A DNA stretch of 64,000 nt from Rothia nasimurium (GCF_004569295.1 NZ_SPQC01000006.1:19351-83350); one strand, 5' to 3'. Positions 16,581-25,528 are shown, counted from the first letter of the stretch. Notes: generated by a model not told the origin, from the sequence alone. Program-made: numbers and translations.

Positions 16581-18181
16581 GCGCGCTGGGTCTCTACCGC
16601 CCCTGAGGCGATAGCTTCGTCGATTTCAGGTTGCAGTACCTCAAGAAGGTCTTCTTCGAGCACGTACTCAGCAAGGTCAGAGGCTACCTCTTCGCGGACC
16701 AGGGCCTGCACATAGGTACCGTCTTGCACAAAGGCAGTGCGCAGGATCTCGGCGTCCCACTCGTGCAGACGGGACACCACGCCACCTGCGGAGAAGGGTA
16801 CCAGCAGGTTGAGCTCAATCGAGGGGCGGGGAATGGTGTCCGCAATCTTCTGCTGTAGCTCCTCGATACCCTCACCGGTGCGGGCTGAGACCACAACGTG
16901 GTTGGGTTCCTTCTGCCGCAGGCGCTCAATGACGAAGGGGTCGGCCGCATCTGCCTTGTTGAGCACGATGATTTCGGGGATATTTTGGGCGTCGACCTCG
17001 GTAATCACCTGCCGGACGGAGTGGATCTGCCCCTCGGGGTCGGGGTGGGAGACGTCCACAACGTGTACGATGACGTCAGCGTCCGCTACCTCTTCAAGGG
17101 TAGAGCGGAAGGCCTCCACCAGCTGGGTGGGCAGGGCGCGCACGAAGCCGACGGTGTCAGACAAGGTGTAGCCCACGCCGTCCGGAGTCTGGGCCTTACG
17201 CACGGTGGGGTCAAGGGTCGCAAAGAGGGCGTTCTCGACCAGCACGCCGGCGTCGGTGAGGCGGTTGAGCAGGGAGGACTTACCGGCATTGGTGTAACCG
17301 GCAATAGCTACGGACGGCACCCGGTTACGCTTGCGGTTCAGGCGCTTGGTTTCGCGGGCAGGAGCCATGGCTGCAATCTCTCGCTTGAGCTTAGCCATGC
17401 GGGCGCGCAGGCGGCGGCGGTCCATTTCGATTTTGGTTTCACCGGGGCCACGGGAACCGATGCCTTCACCACCGGCGGCACGGCCACCAGCCTGACGGGA
17501 CAGAGAGGCACCCCAACCGCGCAGACGCGGCAGCATGTATTCGAGCTGGGCCAGCTCAACCTGGGCCTTACCTTCACGCGACTTAGCGTGCTGGGCGAAG
17601 ATATCAAGAATCAAGGCGGTTCGGTCAATGACCTTGACCTTGACAATATCTTCAATAGCTCGACGCTGGGAGGGGGCTAGCTCGGCGTCCACAATCACGG
17701 TATCGGCGCCGGACGCCTCAACGATATCTTTGAGTTCCAGCACCTTGCCGGAGCCCAGGTAGGTGCCCGGGTCGGGCTTCAGACGACGCTGCACCAGACC
17801 GTCCAGAACCTCAGAACCGGCAGTCTCAGCCAGCGCCGCTAGCTCACGCAGGGAATTCTCGGCTTCTTCCAGAGTGCCCTCTGACCAGACGCCTGCCAGC
17901 ACAACGCGCTCTAGGCGCAACTGGCGGTATTCGACCTCGGTAACGTCATCAAGCTCGGTTGATAGACCCGCTACACGGCGCAGCGCTCGACGCTCTTCGA
18001 GATCTACCTGATCGCCGTCGTATTCGGAATGTTCACGCTGGTTATCTGAGAGTTCGCGGGCCCTCTCATCGAGCACACTACCGTTGCCCTGTGCCCGCCC
18101 CAGCACGCGGTCTACTGTACGTCTCAGCTGTTCATCTGAGGGAAGTTTGGGGTCATTGCTGGGGGTTGAAGTCTCGGTCAT
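16577..18181 (-). CDS. hflX: GTPase HflX (ribosome splitting factor)
   Basis: 534-aa ribosome-associated GTPase that splits stalled or hibernating 70S ribosomes. The N-terminal HflX domain (about residues 95-240; DTVIVDAELAPSQRRAIEDI) is followed by the coiled region RLRARMAKLKREI, then the G domain: G1 GYTNAGKSSLLNRL, G3 DTVGFV, G4 NKAD and a SARTGEGIEEL G5-like loop. The first 90 residues are an acidic extension. Upstream lies CGAAAGG as ribosome-binding site and a TAGAAT -10-like hexamer. Coupled to the dinG-type gene. Confidence 0.95.
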   Translation of the reverse strand: MTETSTPSNDPKLPSDEQLRRTVDRVLGRAQGNGSVLDERARELSDNQREHSEYDGDQVDLEERRALRRVAGLSTELDDVTEVEYRQLRLERVVLAGVWSEGTLEEAENSLRELAALAETAGSEVLDGLVQRRLKPDPGTYLGSGKVLELKDIVEASGADTVIVDAELAPSQRRAIEDIVKVKVIDRTALILDIFAQHAKSREGKAQVELAQLEYMLPRLRGWGASLSRQAGGRAAGGEGIGSRGPGETKIEMDRRRLRARMAKLKREIAAMAPARETKRLNRKRNRVPSVAIAGYTNAGKSSLLNRLTDAGVLVENALFATLDPTVRKAQTPDGVGYTLSDTVGFVRALPTQLVEAFRSTLEEVADADVIVHVVDVSHPDPEGQIHSVRQVITEVDAQNIPEIIVLNKADAADPFVIERLRQKEPNHVVVSARTGEGIEELQQKIADTIPRPSIELNLLVPFSAGGVVSRLHEWDAEILRTAFVQDGTYVQALVREEVASDLAEYVLEEDLLEVLQPEIDEAIASGAVETQRA

Positions 18182-18268
18182 AGTACCTTTCGAGGTGGGT
18201 TGAGGCGTCCTTCCATTCTAGCTTTTCCGGGGCGGTAAGGGCAGGGGCTTAGCGTAGAATGAACGTCT

Positions 18269-18874
18269 ATGAGTAGCGCGCACTATTTTTCTGAAAACCC
18301 CACCGGCGATTTTTTACCCCAGCCTGTGACTGTTGAGCTGGGCGGACGCCGGGTGCAGGTTCTGACCGCTTCCGGAATCTTTAGCCCGGGTGGAGTTGAT
18401 AAGGGAACCCGTATTCTCCTGGATAAGGCCCCCGCCCCGCAGGGGGCGCGCATGCTCGATATCGGGTGCGGGTGGGGCCCAATTATCTTGACCCTGGCGA
18501 TGGCAGCGCCTGATGCTGAGGTCTACGGGGTCGAGGTGAACTCCCGCTCCGCCCAGCTCACCGAGATGAACGCTGAGCGCCTGGGTCTCACCAACGTGAC
18601 GGTAGCTGCCCCCGACGCGCTCGATGAGTCGCTGACCTTCGATACCATCTGGTCGAACCCGCCCATTCGGGTGGGTAAGGACGTACTACACGGCATCATG
18701 CACACCTGGCTCCCCCGTCTGGCTCCCGGCGGTACCGCCTACCTGGTCGTGCAGAAAAACCTGGGCTCAGACTCCCTACAGAAGTGGCTGGCTGAGACTT
18801 TTCCCGACCTTGAGGTAGCCCGCTACGCTACCTCGAAGGGTTTCCGCATTCTAGAGGTGCACCGCCCGGCGTAG
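18269..18874 (+). CDS. RsmC-like class I SAM-dependent methyltransferase
   Basis: 201 aa. The Rossmann-type methyltransferase has motif I LDIGCGWGPI near residue 63 and the NPP motif SNPPIRVGK (about 129), typical of the RsmC/RlmG 'MTS' group that methylates guanine N2 in rRNA. It has only one domain, whereas E. coli RsmC has an inactive N-terminal duplicate, so the exact target is uncertain. TAGAAT eight bases before the ATG, with no ribosome-binding site, suggests a near-leaderless mRNA. Tail-to-tail overlap of 24 bases with the next gene. Confidence 0.85.
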   Translation: MSSAHYFSENPTGDFLPQPVTVELGGRRVQVLTASGIFSPGGVDKGTRILLDKAPAPQGARMLDIGCGWGPIILTLAMAAPDAEVYGVEVNSRSAQLTEMNAERLGLTNVTVAAPDALDESLTFDTIWSNPPIRVGKDVLHGIMHTWLPRLAPGGTAYLVVQKNLGSDSLQKWLAETFPDLEVARYATSKGFRILEVHRPA

Positions 18875-19492
18875 CACCATCACCGCATCTGGAATGGTTG
18901 CGGGCTCACCCTCGGGTGAGGTGATATCCCGAATCCAGTCATCGGCCAGCACGATTTCAATATCGTCCCGGCCCTGGGTAAGAGCCTGGGCCTCTTCTGC
19001 TGCCTTGACCATGCGGGCCTTGTGTTTGCGGGCGTCCTCGGGGTCAGCGTAAGAGGGGGCACCTGCGTGCGCTACCGAAATAAGCTCTCCACCGGGCTTC
19101 ATCAGGTCCAGGGCCGCTGCAAGCAGAGGCAGGCGGTCAAAGTCAGCGTAGGACTGCAAGAAGCTAGTGACAATCAGATCAAAACGCTGGTCGGTAGACC
19201 AGTCGGTGAGATCAGCGTCGATAAAGCTGGCATCCAGCCCCTCGGCTGCCGCGCGGGTGCGAGCGCGCCCTACCGCGACGTCCGAAATATCGATGCCGGT
19301 AGCCTGCCAGCCGCGGGCTGCCAGCCAGAGCACGTCCCCGCCTACGCCGCAGCCAAGGTCAAGGACGGAGCCGGGAGCGCGGTCTCCAATCAGGGTAACG
19401 AGCGAGGCGTTGGGCTTGCCCGACCACATCTGTTCCCGCTCTGAGTAAATCTCGTTCCATAGTTCCCGGTTGTTTTCTACGTTTTCAGTCAT
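18851..19492 (-). CDS. Class I SAM-dependent methyltransferase (TehB/thiopurine-like)
   Basis: 213 aa. Motif I VLDLGCGVGGDVLWLAARGW near residue 41 and post-I ATGIDISDVAVGRAR. LIVTSFLQSYADFDRLPLL is the post-motif region seen in TehB-like proteins. The N-terminus NRELWNEIYSEREQMWSG matches the 'WE.xY' entry of small-molecule methyltransferases. The ATG follows the dapF stop directly (TAA-ATG), so the two are coupled. Substrate unknown. Confidence 0.82.
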   Translation of the reverse strand: MTENVENNRELWNEIYSEREQMWSGKPNASLVTLIGDRAPGSVLDLGCGVGGDVLWLAARGWQATGIDISDVAVGRARTRAAAEGLDASFIDADLTDWSTDQRFDLIVTSFLQSYADFDRLPLLAAALDLMKPGGELISVAHAGAPSYADPEDARKHKARMVKAAEEAQALTQGRDDIEIVLADDWIRDITSPEGEPATIPDAVMVLRRAVHL

Positions 19493-20449
19493 TTAGCCCA
19501 GCAGCACCTTACTGGTCATAGCGGCGGACCCTGCCAGGACGACGTGTTCGAGGTTGTCGGGGCCCAGCACGAAGGTGACGGCGAGGGTTCCACCGGGTAC
19601 GCGGACCAGCCACTCGTCAGGGGCGTCCTCGCCACCCCAGAAACGGGTAGCGGCAGCGGCGGCGCAAGCGCCGGTACCGCAGGAGAGGGTTTCGCCGACG
19701 CCGCGTTCGTGCACGCGCATGCGAATTGAGCCGATGTTTTCGGTGGCGGGGTCACCGTCCTCTGCTGAAATTTCTTCCGGGACGACGAACTCTACGTTGG
19801 TGCCTTCAGGCGGGTTGGGTGAAACCTTGGGGGCCTCGTGCAGGTTCAGCCCGTCAAGTTTGCCGTCGGTGCCCAGCATGACGACAGTATGGGGGTTACC
19901 CATGGTGATGGACAGAGCCCCACGGGGAGTGCGTAGCCCCTTGGCAGTTACCTGGGCGTCAGTACCGTTATCGCGGGCCATATCGCCGTTGATGAAGCCC
20001 CAGGGGCCCATGTCGATGGCGTAGCCGTCTTCGGTGCGGCCCACGGCCTTGATACCGGCGCGGGTGGCGATGAGCAGGCGTCCGCCCTCTTCGAGCTCAA
20101 CCAGTTTCTCGGTCAGCAGGTAGTCAACAAAGGCGCGCACCCCGTTACCGCACATCTCGGCGATCGAGCCGTCGCCGTTGCGGTAGTCCATGAACCAGAT
20201 AGCTTCAGGAGCCTCTTCCAGCAGGTGGGACGCAAAATCCAGGTGCTCGGTCTTGACCGCGCGAATAAAGCCGTCGGCGCCGATGCCGAAGTGGCGGTCG
20301 GTAACCTTGGCAATAAGCTCAGCCGGCAGGTCGAGCCTAGCTTCGGGGTCGGTGACAAAGATGAAGTCGTTGCCGGTTGCCTGCCCCTTGGTGAGGGTCT
20401 TGCCGGTCAAATCGCCCCAGACGGGGGTTTCTACGGTGTGGATTGCCAC
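19493..20449 (-). CDS. dapF: Diaminopimelate epimerase
   Basis: 318-aa pyridoxal-independent racemase turning LL-DAP into meso-DAP for peptidoglycan and lysine. Catalytic cysteines appear in MCGNGVRAF (near residue 98) and LSCGTGACAAA (near 256); substrate loops YRNGDGSIAEMCG and MRVHERGVGET are intact. GTG start (VAIHTVETP) with GGAAAGG upstream. Part of the miaB-miaA-dapF-methyltransferase transcript. dapA and dapB are also in this window but 14 kb away. Confidence 0.96.
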   Translation of the reverse strand: MAIHTVETPVWGDLTGKTLTKGQATGNDFIFVTDPEARLDLPAELIAKVTDRHFGIGADGFIRAVKTEHLDFASHLLEEAPEAIWFMDYRNGDGSIAEMCGNGVRAFVDYLLTEKLVELEEGGRLLIATRAGIKAVGRTEDGYAIDMGPWGFINGDMARDNGTDAQVTAKGLRTPRGALSITMGNPHTVVMLGTDGKLDGLNLHEAPKVSPNPPEGTNVEFVVPEEISAEDGDPATENIGSIRMRVHERGVGETLSCGTGACAAAAATRFWGGEDAPDEWLVRVPGGTLAVTFVLGPDNLEHVVLAGSAAMTSKVLLG

Positions 20450-20485
20450 GGGTTTTGCCTTTCCGTTGTGGGGCGCTTTTTCTTC

Positions 20486-21448
20486 TTAGTCTAGTGCCTG
20501 GTGGCCCTTGATGATGGCCAGGGCCTCGGTGAGCAGATCGGGGCTGGACCAGTCAAGCCAGTGCACCCGCTCATCTGCCCTGAACCAGGTGAGCTGGCGG
20601 CGGGCGAACTGGCGGGTGGCGGTGACGGTATCTTCAACTGCCTGGGCGACAGAATATTCCTCACCGGCTGGCAGCAAGCCGCGGGCGGCGTCCAGAACCT
20701 TGAGAAATTCCCGGTAGCCGATAGCTGCCGGGGCGGTTTTGCCCAGGCGCAGGCCCTTGGCTTCGAGGGCTTCTACCTCGGCCAGCAGCCCGGCTTCTTC
20801 CATGGCAACTACCCGGTTGTGTAGCCGCTGGTGTAGCTGGGCGCGGTCACCGTTGAGACCAATTTGCAGGGCAGGCTGGTGGTAGGTGCGGGTGGGCATG
20901 AAGGACGAGAAGGGGCGGCCGGTCACCTCAAAGACCTCAAGGGCGCGCACCAGGCGGCGGCCGTCCTTCACCCGCTCAGCTGATTCGGGGTCAACCGCGC
21001 GCAGACGCTCGAGCAGGGGGCCGGGGCCGGACGCCGCCAGCTCAGCTTCCAGCCGAGCCCGCACCGTCGGGTCGGTTTCGGGAAATTCCAGAACATCCAG
21101 GGCAGCGCGCACATACAGGCCAGACCCACCGACCAGAATCGGGTAGTTCCCGCGAGCGCGAATCTCGTCAAAGATAGCCCTAGCCTGGGCTTGGAAGGTA
21201 GCGACTGAGGCTTCCTCCATGACATCGAGGGTGTCGAGCAGGTGGTGGAGAACCCCCTGCATTTCTTCGGCAGTGACCTTGGCGGTGCCGATATCCATAC
21301 CCCGGTAGAACTGCATGGAATCGGCGTTGACGCACTCCCCTCCCAAAGCCCGTGCCAGCTCGATAGCGAGAGCGCTTTTACCTGAGCCGGTGGGGCCCAC
21401 CACCGCGATGATGGGCAGGGAGCTGCTGGCGGCGTCCTTCTCTGCCAT
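20486..21448 (-). CDS. miaA: tRNA dimethylallyltransferase
   Basis: Transfers the dimethylallyl group to A37 of tRNAs reading UNN codons; 320 aa. P-loop [17 protein letters not shown] near residue 15, then [16 protein letters not shown] (tRNA/DMAPP site), the [11 protein letters not shown] block and [13 protein letters not shown]. The ATG comes three bases after the miaB stop. MiaB then thiomethylates the product, so the pair acts in sequence. Confidence 0.96.
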   Translation of the reverse strand: MAEKDAASSSLPIIAVVGPTGSGKSALAIELARALGGECVNADSMQFYRGMDIGTAKVTAEEMQGVLHHLLDTLDVMEEASVATFQAQARAIFDEIRARGNYPILVGGSGLYVRAALDVLEFPETDPTVRARLEAELAASGPGPLLERLRAVDPESAERVKDGRRLVRALEVFEVTGRPFSSFMPTRTYHQPALQIGLNGDRAQLHQRLHNRVVAMEEAGLLAEVEALEAKGLRLGKTAPAAIGYREFLKVLDAARGLLPAGEEYSVAQAVEDTVTATRQFARRQLTWFRADERVHWLDWSSPDLLTEALAIIKGHQALD

Positions 21449-21451
21449 GGG

Positions 21452-22966
21452 TTAGAGGGCGGGCTTGAAGGTGGGGAAACCCAGGGAAACCGGGGTGCCG
21501 GGCACCTGGGTGGTACCGGTGCCGCAGGAGTCGGCCTGGGCGCGGTCCCAGGCATCGCCTGCGCGGGAGCGGCGCACCGAGTACTGGTCGGCGGTGGGGT
21601 CAGAAATCAGGTGGAAGGAGCCGGCCTCGGTGATAGGCAGGGTCACCAGGTCGCCGGGTCGGGGCACCTCGCAGCCTTCGGGCACTGTGAAGTGAACCAG
21701 GCGCTGGTCGCGGGCTCGGCCCGACAGACGGCCGGTTTCTTCGGCCTTACGCCCTGACTCTGCGGTAACCATCAGCTCAACGGTCTTACCCAGCTGCTTA
21801 CGGTTTTCTTCACCGGCAATGCGGTCCTGTAGGGCAATCAGACGCTCGTAGCGTTCCTGCACCACAGCCTTGGGCACCTGGTTGGGCATGGTCGCTGCCG
21901 GAGTGCCGGGGCGAATCGAATACTGGAAGGTAAAAGCGGACGAGAAACGGGACTCCTCAACCACGCGCAAGGTCTCCTGGAAGTCCTCTTCGGTTTCGCC
22001 GGGGAAGCCGACAATAATGTCGGTGGTGATGACGGCATCGGGGATGCGCTCGCGCACCTTCTCCAGGATGCCAAGGAACTTCTTGGAGCGGTAGGAGCGC
22101 CTCATGTCTTTGAGCACCTTGTCAGAGCCAGACTGCAAGGGCATGTGCAGCACGGGCATGACGTTGGGGGTTTCAGCCATAGCGTCGATGACGTCGTCGG
22201 TGAACATGGCCGGGTGGGGGGAGGTAAAGCGGACGCGCTCCAAGCCCTCGATCTCACCGCAGGCTCGCAGCAGCTTCGAAAACGCCTGGCGGTCGCCAAA
22301 GCCCACACCGTAGGAGTTGACGTTCTGGCCCAGCAGGGTCACTTCGATAGCGCCGTCATCGACCAAGGCCTGCACTTCTGCCAGGATTTCGCCCGGGCGG
22401 CGGTCTTCTTCCTTACCGCGTAGAGAGGGCACGATGCAGAAGGTGCAGGTGTTGTTGCAGCCCACCGAGATAGAGACCCAGCCGGAGTACACGTGGTCGC
22501 GCTTAGTCGGCAAGGTGGAGGGGAAAACCTCCAAGGCCTCCAGCAACTCAGCCTGGGCCTCGTTGTTATGACGGGCGCGCTCGAGTAGGGTGGGCAGGGA
22601 ACCAATGTTGTGGGTACCGAACACCACGTCGACCCAGGGGGCCTTCTTCAGAATGACGTCCTGGTCCTTCTGCGCTAGGCAGCCACCCACGGCAATCTGC
22701 ATGCCCTCGTTCTCACGCTTGACCGGGGCGAGCTGACCCAGGTTACCGTAGAGCTTATTATCGGCGTTTTCGCGCACGGCACAGGTGTTGAAAACGACCA
22801 GGTCGGGGGTGGTTCCCTCTTCTGCGGGCACGTAGCCTGATGCCTCAAGCAGGCCGCTCATACGCTCTGAATCGTGTACGTTCATCTGGCAGCCGAAGGT
22901 ACGCACCTCGTAGGTGCGGGTCTTGGGTGCTGCCACGGGCTTGTCGGTGTTCACGTCAATACTCAC
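21452..22966 (-). CDS. miaB: tRNA-2-methylthio-N6-dimethylallyladenosine synthase
   Basis: 504-aa radical-SAM methylthiotransferase acting on i6A37. UPF0004 N-domain with cysteines in [20 protein letters not shown] and GGCLAQK. Radical-SAM CxxxCxxC in [13 protein letters not shown] near residue 170. TRAM domain around 395-465. The C-terminal 40 residues ([11 protein letters not shown] and on) are an extension common in actinobacteria. GTG start at 22964-22966 with the -10 box TAGACT six bases upstream. Head of the miaB-miaA-dapF operon. Confidence 0.96.
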   Translation of the reverse strand: MSIDVNTDKPVAAPKTRTYEVRTFGCQMNVHDSERMSGLLEASGYVPAEEGTTPDLVVFNTCAVRENADNKLYGNLGQLAPVKRENEGMQIAVGGCLAQKDQDVILKKAPWVDVVFGTHNIGSLPTLLERARHNNEAQAELLEALEVFPSTLPTKRDHVYSGWVSISVGCNNTCTFCIVPSLRGKEEDRRPGEILAEVQALVDDGAIEVTLLGQNVNSYGVGFGDRQAFSKLLRACGEIEGLERVRFTSPHPAMFTDDVIDAMAETPNVMPVLHMPLQSGSDKVLKDMRRSYRSKKFLGILEKVRERIPDAVITTDIIVGFPGETEEDFQETLRVVEESRFSSAFTFQYSIRPGTPAATMPNQVPKAVVQERYERLIALQDRIAGEENRKQLGKTVELMVTAESGRKAEETGRLSGRARDQRLVHFTVPEGCEVPRPGDLVTLPITEAGSFHLISDPTADQYSVRRSRAGDAWDRAQADSCGTGTTQVPGTPVSLGFPTFKPAL

Positions 22967-22972
22967 CCGTAC

Positions 22973-22993
22973 AGTCTACTAGGTTGCTATTCT
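22973..22993. promoter_or_regulatory. Back-to-back -10 boxes of divergent leaderless promoters
   Basis: The 34-base gap between miaB and the kinase-like gene holds TAGACT on the minus strand (22973-22978, six bases before the miaB GTG) and TATTCT on the plus strand (22988-22993, seven bases before the ATG at 23001). No ribosome-binding site fits on either side. Each -35 region would have to lie over the other gene's start. Confidence 0.6.
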
Positions 22994-23000
22994 GGGCTCT

Positions 23001-24089
23001 ATGCCGGTTCGCCATTCTCCCTCATTCTTTGCATCACGTGCCGCCCAGGCTGCGAGTGCCTACTCCCCTAGCGCGGCGGTGGAGCAGCCCGTAGATTCCC
23101 CCGCTTTTTTGCGTCTGCTGGCCGGGCTTTTAGAGCGGTCTGTGGAACTGACCGACGTTCAGGTTGCTGATGCCCAGATTCTGTCGAGCGGGATGCGGTC
23201 GGTGGTGGTTCGGGTACGGGATTATCGCGGGGCGAGCTGTGTGCTCAAGTATTTTCGCCGCAAGGACTCAGCCCGCAACTCTGGCGGTTTTGGCTACCTG
23301 CGCGAAAAACACGGCCTTGCTGCCCTGAAGCAGGTCGCGCCGGGGCTCTACCCCCGCCTGTTGGCTGCTGACGACGCTGATCGTCTGCTGATTCTTGAGG
23401 ACGTCACCGGCGGCTTCTCGTCTACTATAAGCCTGGGTGAGCTTCTGCTGTCGTCCGGGGCGGACGCCACACCCCGGCAGGCCCTGGACGCTTGGGTAGA
23501 TACCTGGGCTAGTATTCTGGGCTCCCCCGCTCAGGCTGCCGCCCAGGCATCTTTTGTCGCTGAGCTTGCGAGCGCTGATGCGCAGGCGTCCGCACCGGGG
23601 TCCTTGCCCTCGCCCCGGCTTGCCTTCAAGGGCCTGCGCCTGCTGGCCGATAGGGAGGGTGTGCCGGTGGGCTCGACTGAATTCACGCAGATGGAGCAGG
23701 CCGTGGAGGGCATTATCTACCCGGCGCCGAGTGAGAGGGTGCTGTCGTCCGGCGATTTTTCTCCGGCTAACCTGCTGCAGCAGGCAGCTCCTGCGTCGAG
23801 AGTTCGCGGTATCGACGCTGAGGGAACTTGCTGGCACCACTGGGCGCTACCGGTGGCTGAGCTCCTGCTGGGCTTCCCGTCCTGGCCAGAGGGGCCGATT
23901 TCAGCGGACCTTGTGGAGAGTACTCTATGGCAGGGGGCGGTACAGCGTTTCTATAAGCAGGTGGCTCCGAGCCCCAGCGAGAGCGTACACGATGACACCC
24001 AGATAGCTGCAGCAATGGTAGCGGTTCAGGCGATTATGGCAGAACAAGGCAGATTAGAGGTAGCATCTCTTTCCAAAACCCCTTTTTAA
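23001..24089 (+). CDS. APH-like phosphotransferase/kinase-fold protein
   Basis: 362 aa. The pattern of the aminoglycoside phosphotransferase/choline kinase fold is visible: CVLKYFRR (ATP-binding lysine, about residue 80), LREKHGL (helix C acid), LLILEDV hinge near 131, SSGDFSPANLL as catalytic loop (about 247; Asp and Asn kept, the usual preceding His is Ser) and GIDAEGTCWHHW as the metal-binding Asp. Substrate unknown; such proteins in actinobacteria are often annotated only as phosphotransferases. It is monocistronic and divergent from miaB. Resistance to a drug should not be assumed. Confidence 0.65.
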   Translation: MPVRHSPSFFASRAAQAASAYSPSAAVEQPVDSPAFLRLLAGLLERSVELTDVQVADAQILSSGMRSVVVRVRDYRGASCVLKYFRRKDSARNSGGFGYLREKHGLAALKQVAPGLYPRLLAADDADRLLILEDVTGGFSSTISLGELLLSSGADATPRQALDAWVDTWASILGSPAQAAAQASFVAELASADAQASAPGSLPSPRLAFKGLRLLADREGVPVGSTEFTQMEQAVEGIIYPAPSERVLSSGDFSPANLLQQAAPASRVRGIDAEGTCWHHWALPVAELLLGFPSWPEGPISADLVESTLWQGAVQRFYKQVAPSPSESVHDDTQIAAAMVAVQAIMAEQGRLEVASLSKTPF

Positions 24090-24097
24090 GGGTACAT

Positions 24098-24116
24098 TGT
24101 ATATACCTTATATACA
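24098..24116. promoter_or_regulatory. Antitoxin operator palindrome
   Basis: TGTATATA-CCT-TATATACA is a perfect 8-bp inverted repeat with 3-base spacer, 12 bases before the antitoxin ATG and directly in front of its ribosome-binding site AAGGAGGGG. It lies where a promoter -10 would be, as expected for autorepression by a RelB-type antitoxin. Confidence 0.7.
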
Positions 24117-24128
24117 CAAGGAGGGGTC

Positions 24129-24383
24129 ATGGCCACCACAGTTGTTAACGTTCGACTCGATGAAGAGACTAAACAAGAACTTGATATCCTCTGCCAGCAA
24201 TTAGGAATTACTGTCTCAGCAGCTTTTTCGATGTTTGCCAAGAAGATGACCAGAGAACAGCGAATTCCTTTTGAAGTGTCTATCGACCCTTTCTACTCTG
24301 AGAACAATCTCAAACATCTACGACGCTCTATTCACCAGGTCAAAGGAGGCCAGCTAACAGAGCATGGGCTGATTGATGAATAA
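24129..24383 (+). CDS. RelB/DinJ-family antitoxin
   Basis: 84 aa. The N-terminal ribbon-helix-helix (VVNVRLDEETKQELDILCQQLGITVSAAFSMFAKKM) binds operator DNA; the C-terminal part (SENNLKHLRRSIHQVKGG...TEHGLIDE) is the toxin-binding tail usual in antitoxins paired with YoeB/Txe toxins. The ATG has AAGGAGGGG upstream. Complete and without defects, but the following toxin gene is gutted, so the antitoxin is now an orphan, possibly serving as anti-addiction or as an independent regulator. Confidence 0.88.
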   Translation: MATTVVNVRLDEETKQELDILCQQLGITVSAAFSMFAKKMTREQRIPFEVSIDPFYSENNLKHLRRSIHQVKGGQLTEHGLIDE

Positions 24384-24462
24384 GCTATGGTCCGATGAAG
24401 CCTGGGCACAGTATGTAAGCTGGCAAAGCGAAGACCGCAAAACTCACTACGGCGACCACTAG
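24376..24462 (+). pseudogene. Remnant of a YoeB/Txe-type toxin with internal deletion
   Basis: 28 codons starting inside the antitoxin gene (8-base overlap, as in intact relB-yoeB pairs). The first 22 residues, MNKLWSDEAWAQYVSWQSED plus RK, match the YoeB N-terminus (WSEEAWEDYLYWQ..DRK). They run straight into THYGDH, which looks like the very C-terminus (RYHY...). About 55-60 central residues are missing while the frame is kept. The central Glu and Arg of the YoeB active site are gone, so RNase activity is not expected. It may still be translated as a short peptide. Confidence 0.7.
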
Positions 24463-24490
24463 TCCTTAGATTCATTTGCACCACGTTCAG

Positions 24491-25492
24491 TTAGTCGTAG
24501 TAGCTGTACCCGTCCTCACTGCTCATACCCATCTCTTGAGCGTAGCTCTCGACCTCTTCACGCACCACGCTAAAAGCTAGACCCGCCGGGTAGCCCTTAC
24601 GCCCCAACATAGCCACCAGGCGACGCATAACCTTCTCTTTCTCGCCCCTGTCCCCCAGGTCCATTGAGGGACGCAATTTTTTGCGCACCAACTCGTGGGC
24701 ATCGGCGCGCTCGTCCTCCTCGGTGCGCTGCTCCAGAGCTATTTCGGCAAGCTCACCTTCAACGCCCTTGGTTTTCAGCTCCCGCCGGATAGCCGACCGC
24801 GACAGCTTCTTCACGTTCATTCGGGTACGCACATACATGTCGGCGAACTCAGCGTCGTTAATCAGGTTGACCGCCTCAAAACGGTTCAGGATATCCTCAA
24901 TAACCTCCGCCGAAATTTCTTTGTCGACCAGCTTTTTCTCCAGCATGGCCCGGGACTTAGGCGAGGCAGCAAGCTGATTCAGCACAATATTTTTAGCCCG
25001 CGTAAATTCGCTCTCCGGTTCCTTACCAGCGCGGCTTCTCTTCTCAGGCATGGGAGTGACCCCCTGCACCAGCATTTCTTCGTCGGTGACCGACTCATTC
25101 AGGGCCGAGCCTTCACGGAAGAGAGGCTGCGAGCGCTTGCGCTGGAGAGTTTCGTTCTCTGGAGCGGACGCCGCCCCGATAGCGGGTGCGAAGGGCGAGC
25201 GGGCAGCATATTTGGCGGGCGGCTTGCGGAACCCTTTTTTGAGGTTGGGGTTGCGACGGCGGGTGTATTTGCCCTGACGGGCTGGTTCCGCAGCCTCGGC
25301 TACTTCCCCACCGTCCCGGCTACTACCCGTTGCAGCTGATGCTTTACCGGTGTAGGGGGTAGCGGTTTGTGTGCTGGCGTAAGCGCCAGACTCCCCCGGT
25401 AGATCCTGGGCCAGGCCCTGTGCCGCCGGGTGCCAGGCCGGGTACTCCTCAGGGGCAAGAAAATCTTCGACTCGTGGGTTTTCTGCGCTCAC
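24491..25492 (-). CDS. recX: RecX, regulator of RecA, with long N-terminal extension
   Basis: Binds in the RecA filament groove and limits its activity. The RecX core is residues about 170-325: RAKNIVLNQLAASPKSRAML, VNLINDAEFADMYVRTRMN and LGRKGYPAGLAFSVVREEV are the three tandem helical repeats. Total length is 333 aa, about twice the common size; residues 1-160 are disordered, basic and P, A and E-rich. Follows recA in the same direction, but a strong terminator (25529-25565) separates them, so recX is expressed by read-through or its own promoter. Confidence 0.9.
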   Translation of the reverse strand: MSAENPRVEDFLAPEEYPAWHPAAQGLAQDLPGESGAYASTQTATPYTGKASAATGSSRDGGEVAEAAEPARQGKYTRRRNPNLKKGFRKPPAKYAARSPFAPAIGAASAPENETLQRKRSQPLFREGSALNESVTDEEMLVQGVTPMPEKRSRAGKEPESEFTRAKNIVLNQLAASPKSRAMLEKKLVDKEISAEVIEDILNRFEAVNLINDAEFADMYVRTRMNVKKLSRSAIRRELKTKGVEGELAEIALEQRTEEDERADAHELVRKKLRPSMDLGDRGEKEKVMRRLVAMLGRKGYPAGLAFSVVREEVESYAQEMGMSSEDGYSYYD

Positions 25493-25528
25493 GTTCCCCT
25501 CCTGCTACCTACATCGTGTCATGTCGAA

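Noticed and set aside
16898..17680. 260-aa plus-strand frame opposite hflX
   Set aside because: Antisense of the conserved GTPase domain; no ribosome-binding site and no recognisable motif.
23001..24089. Aminoglycoside resistance gene
   Set aside because: Only the general kinase fold is visible; the substrate loop and catalytic context do not match known resistance enzymes, and the gene sits among housekeeping genes.
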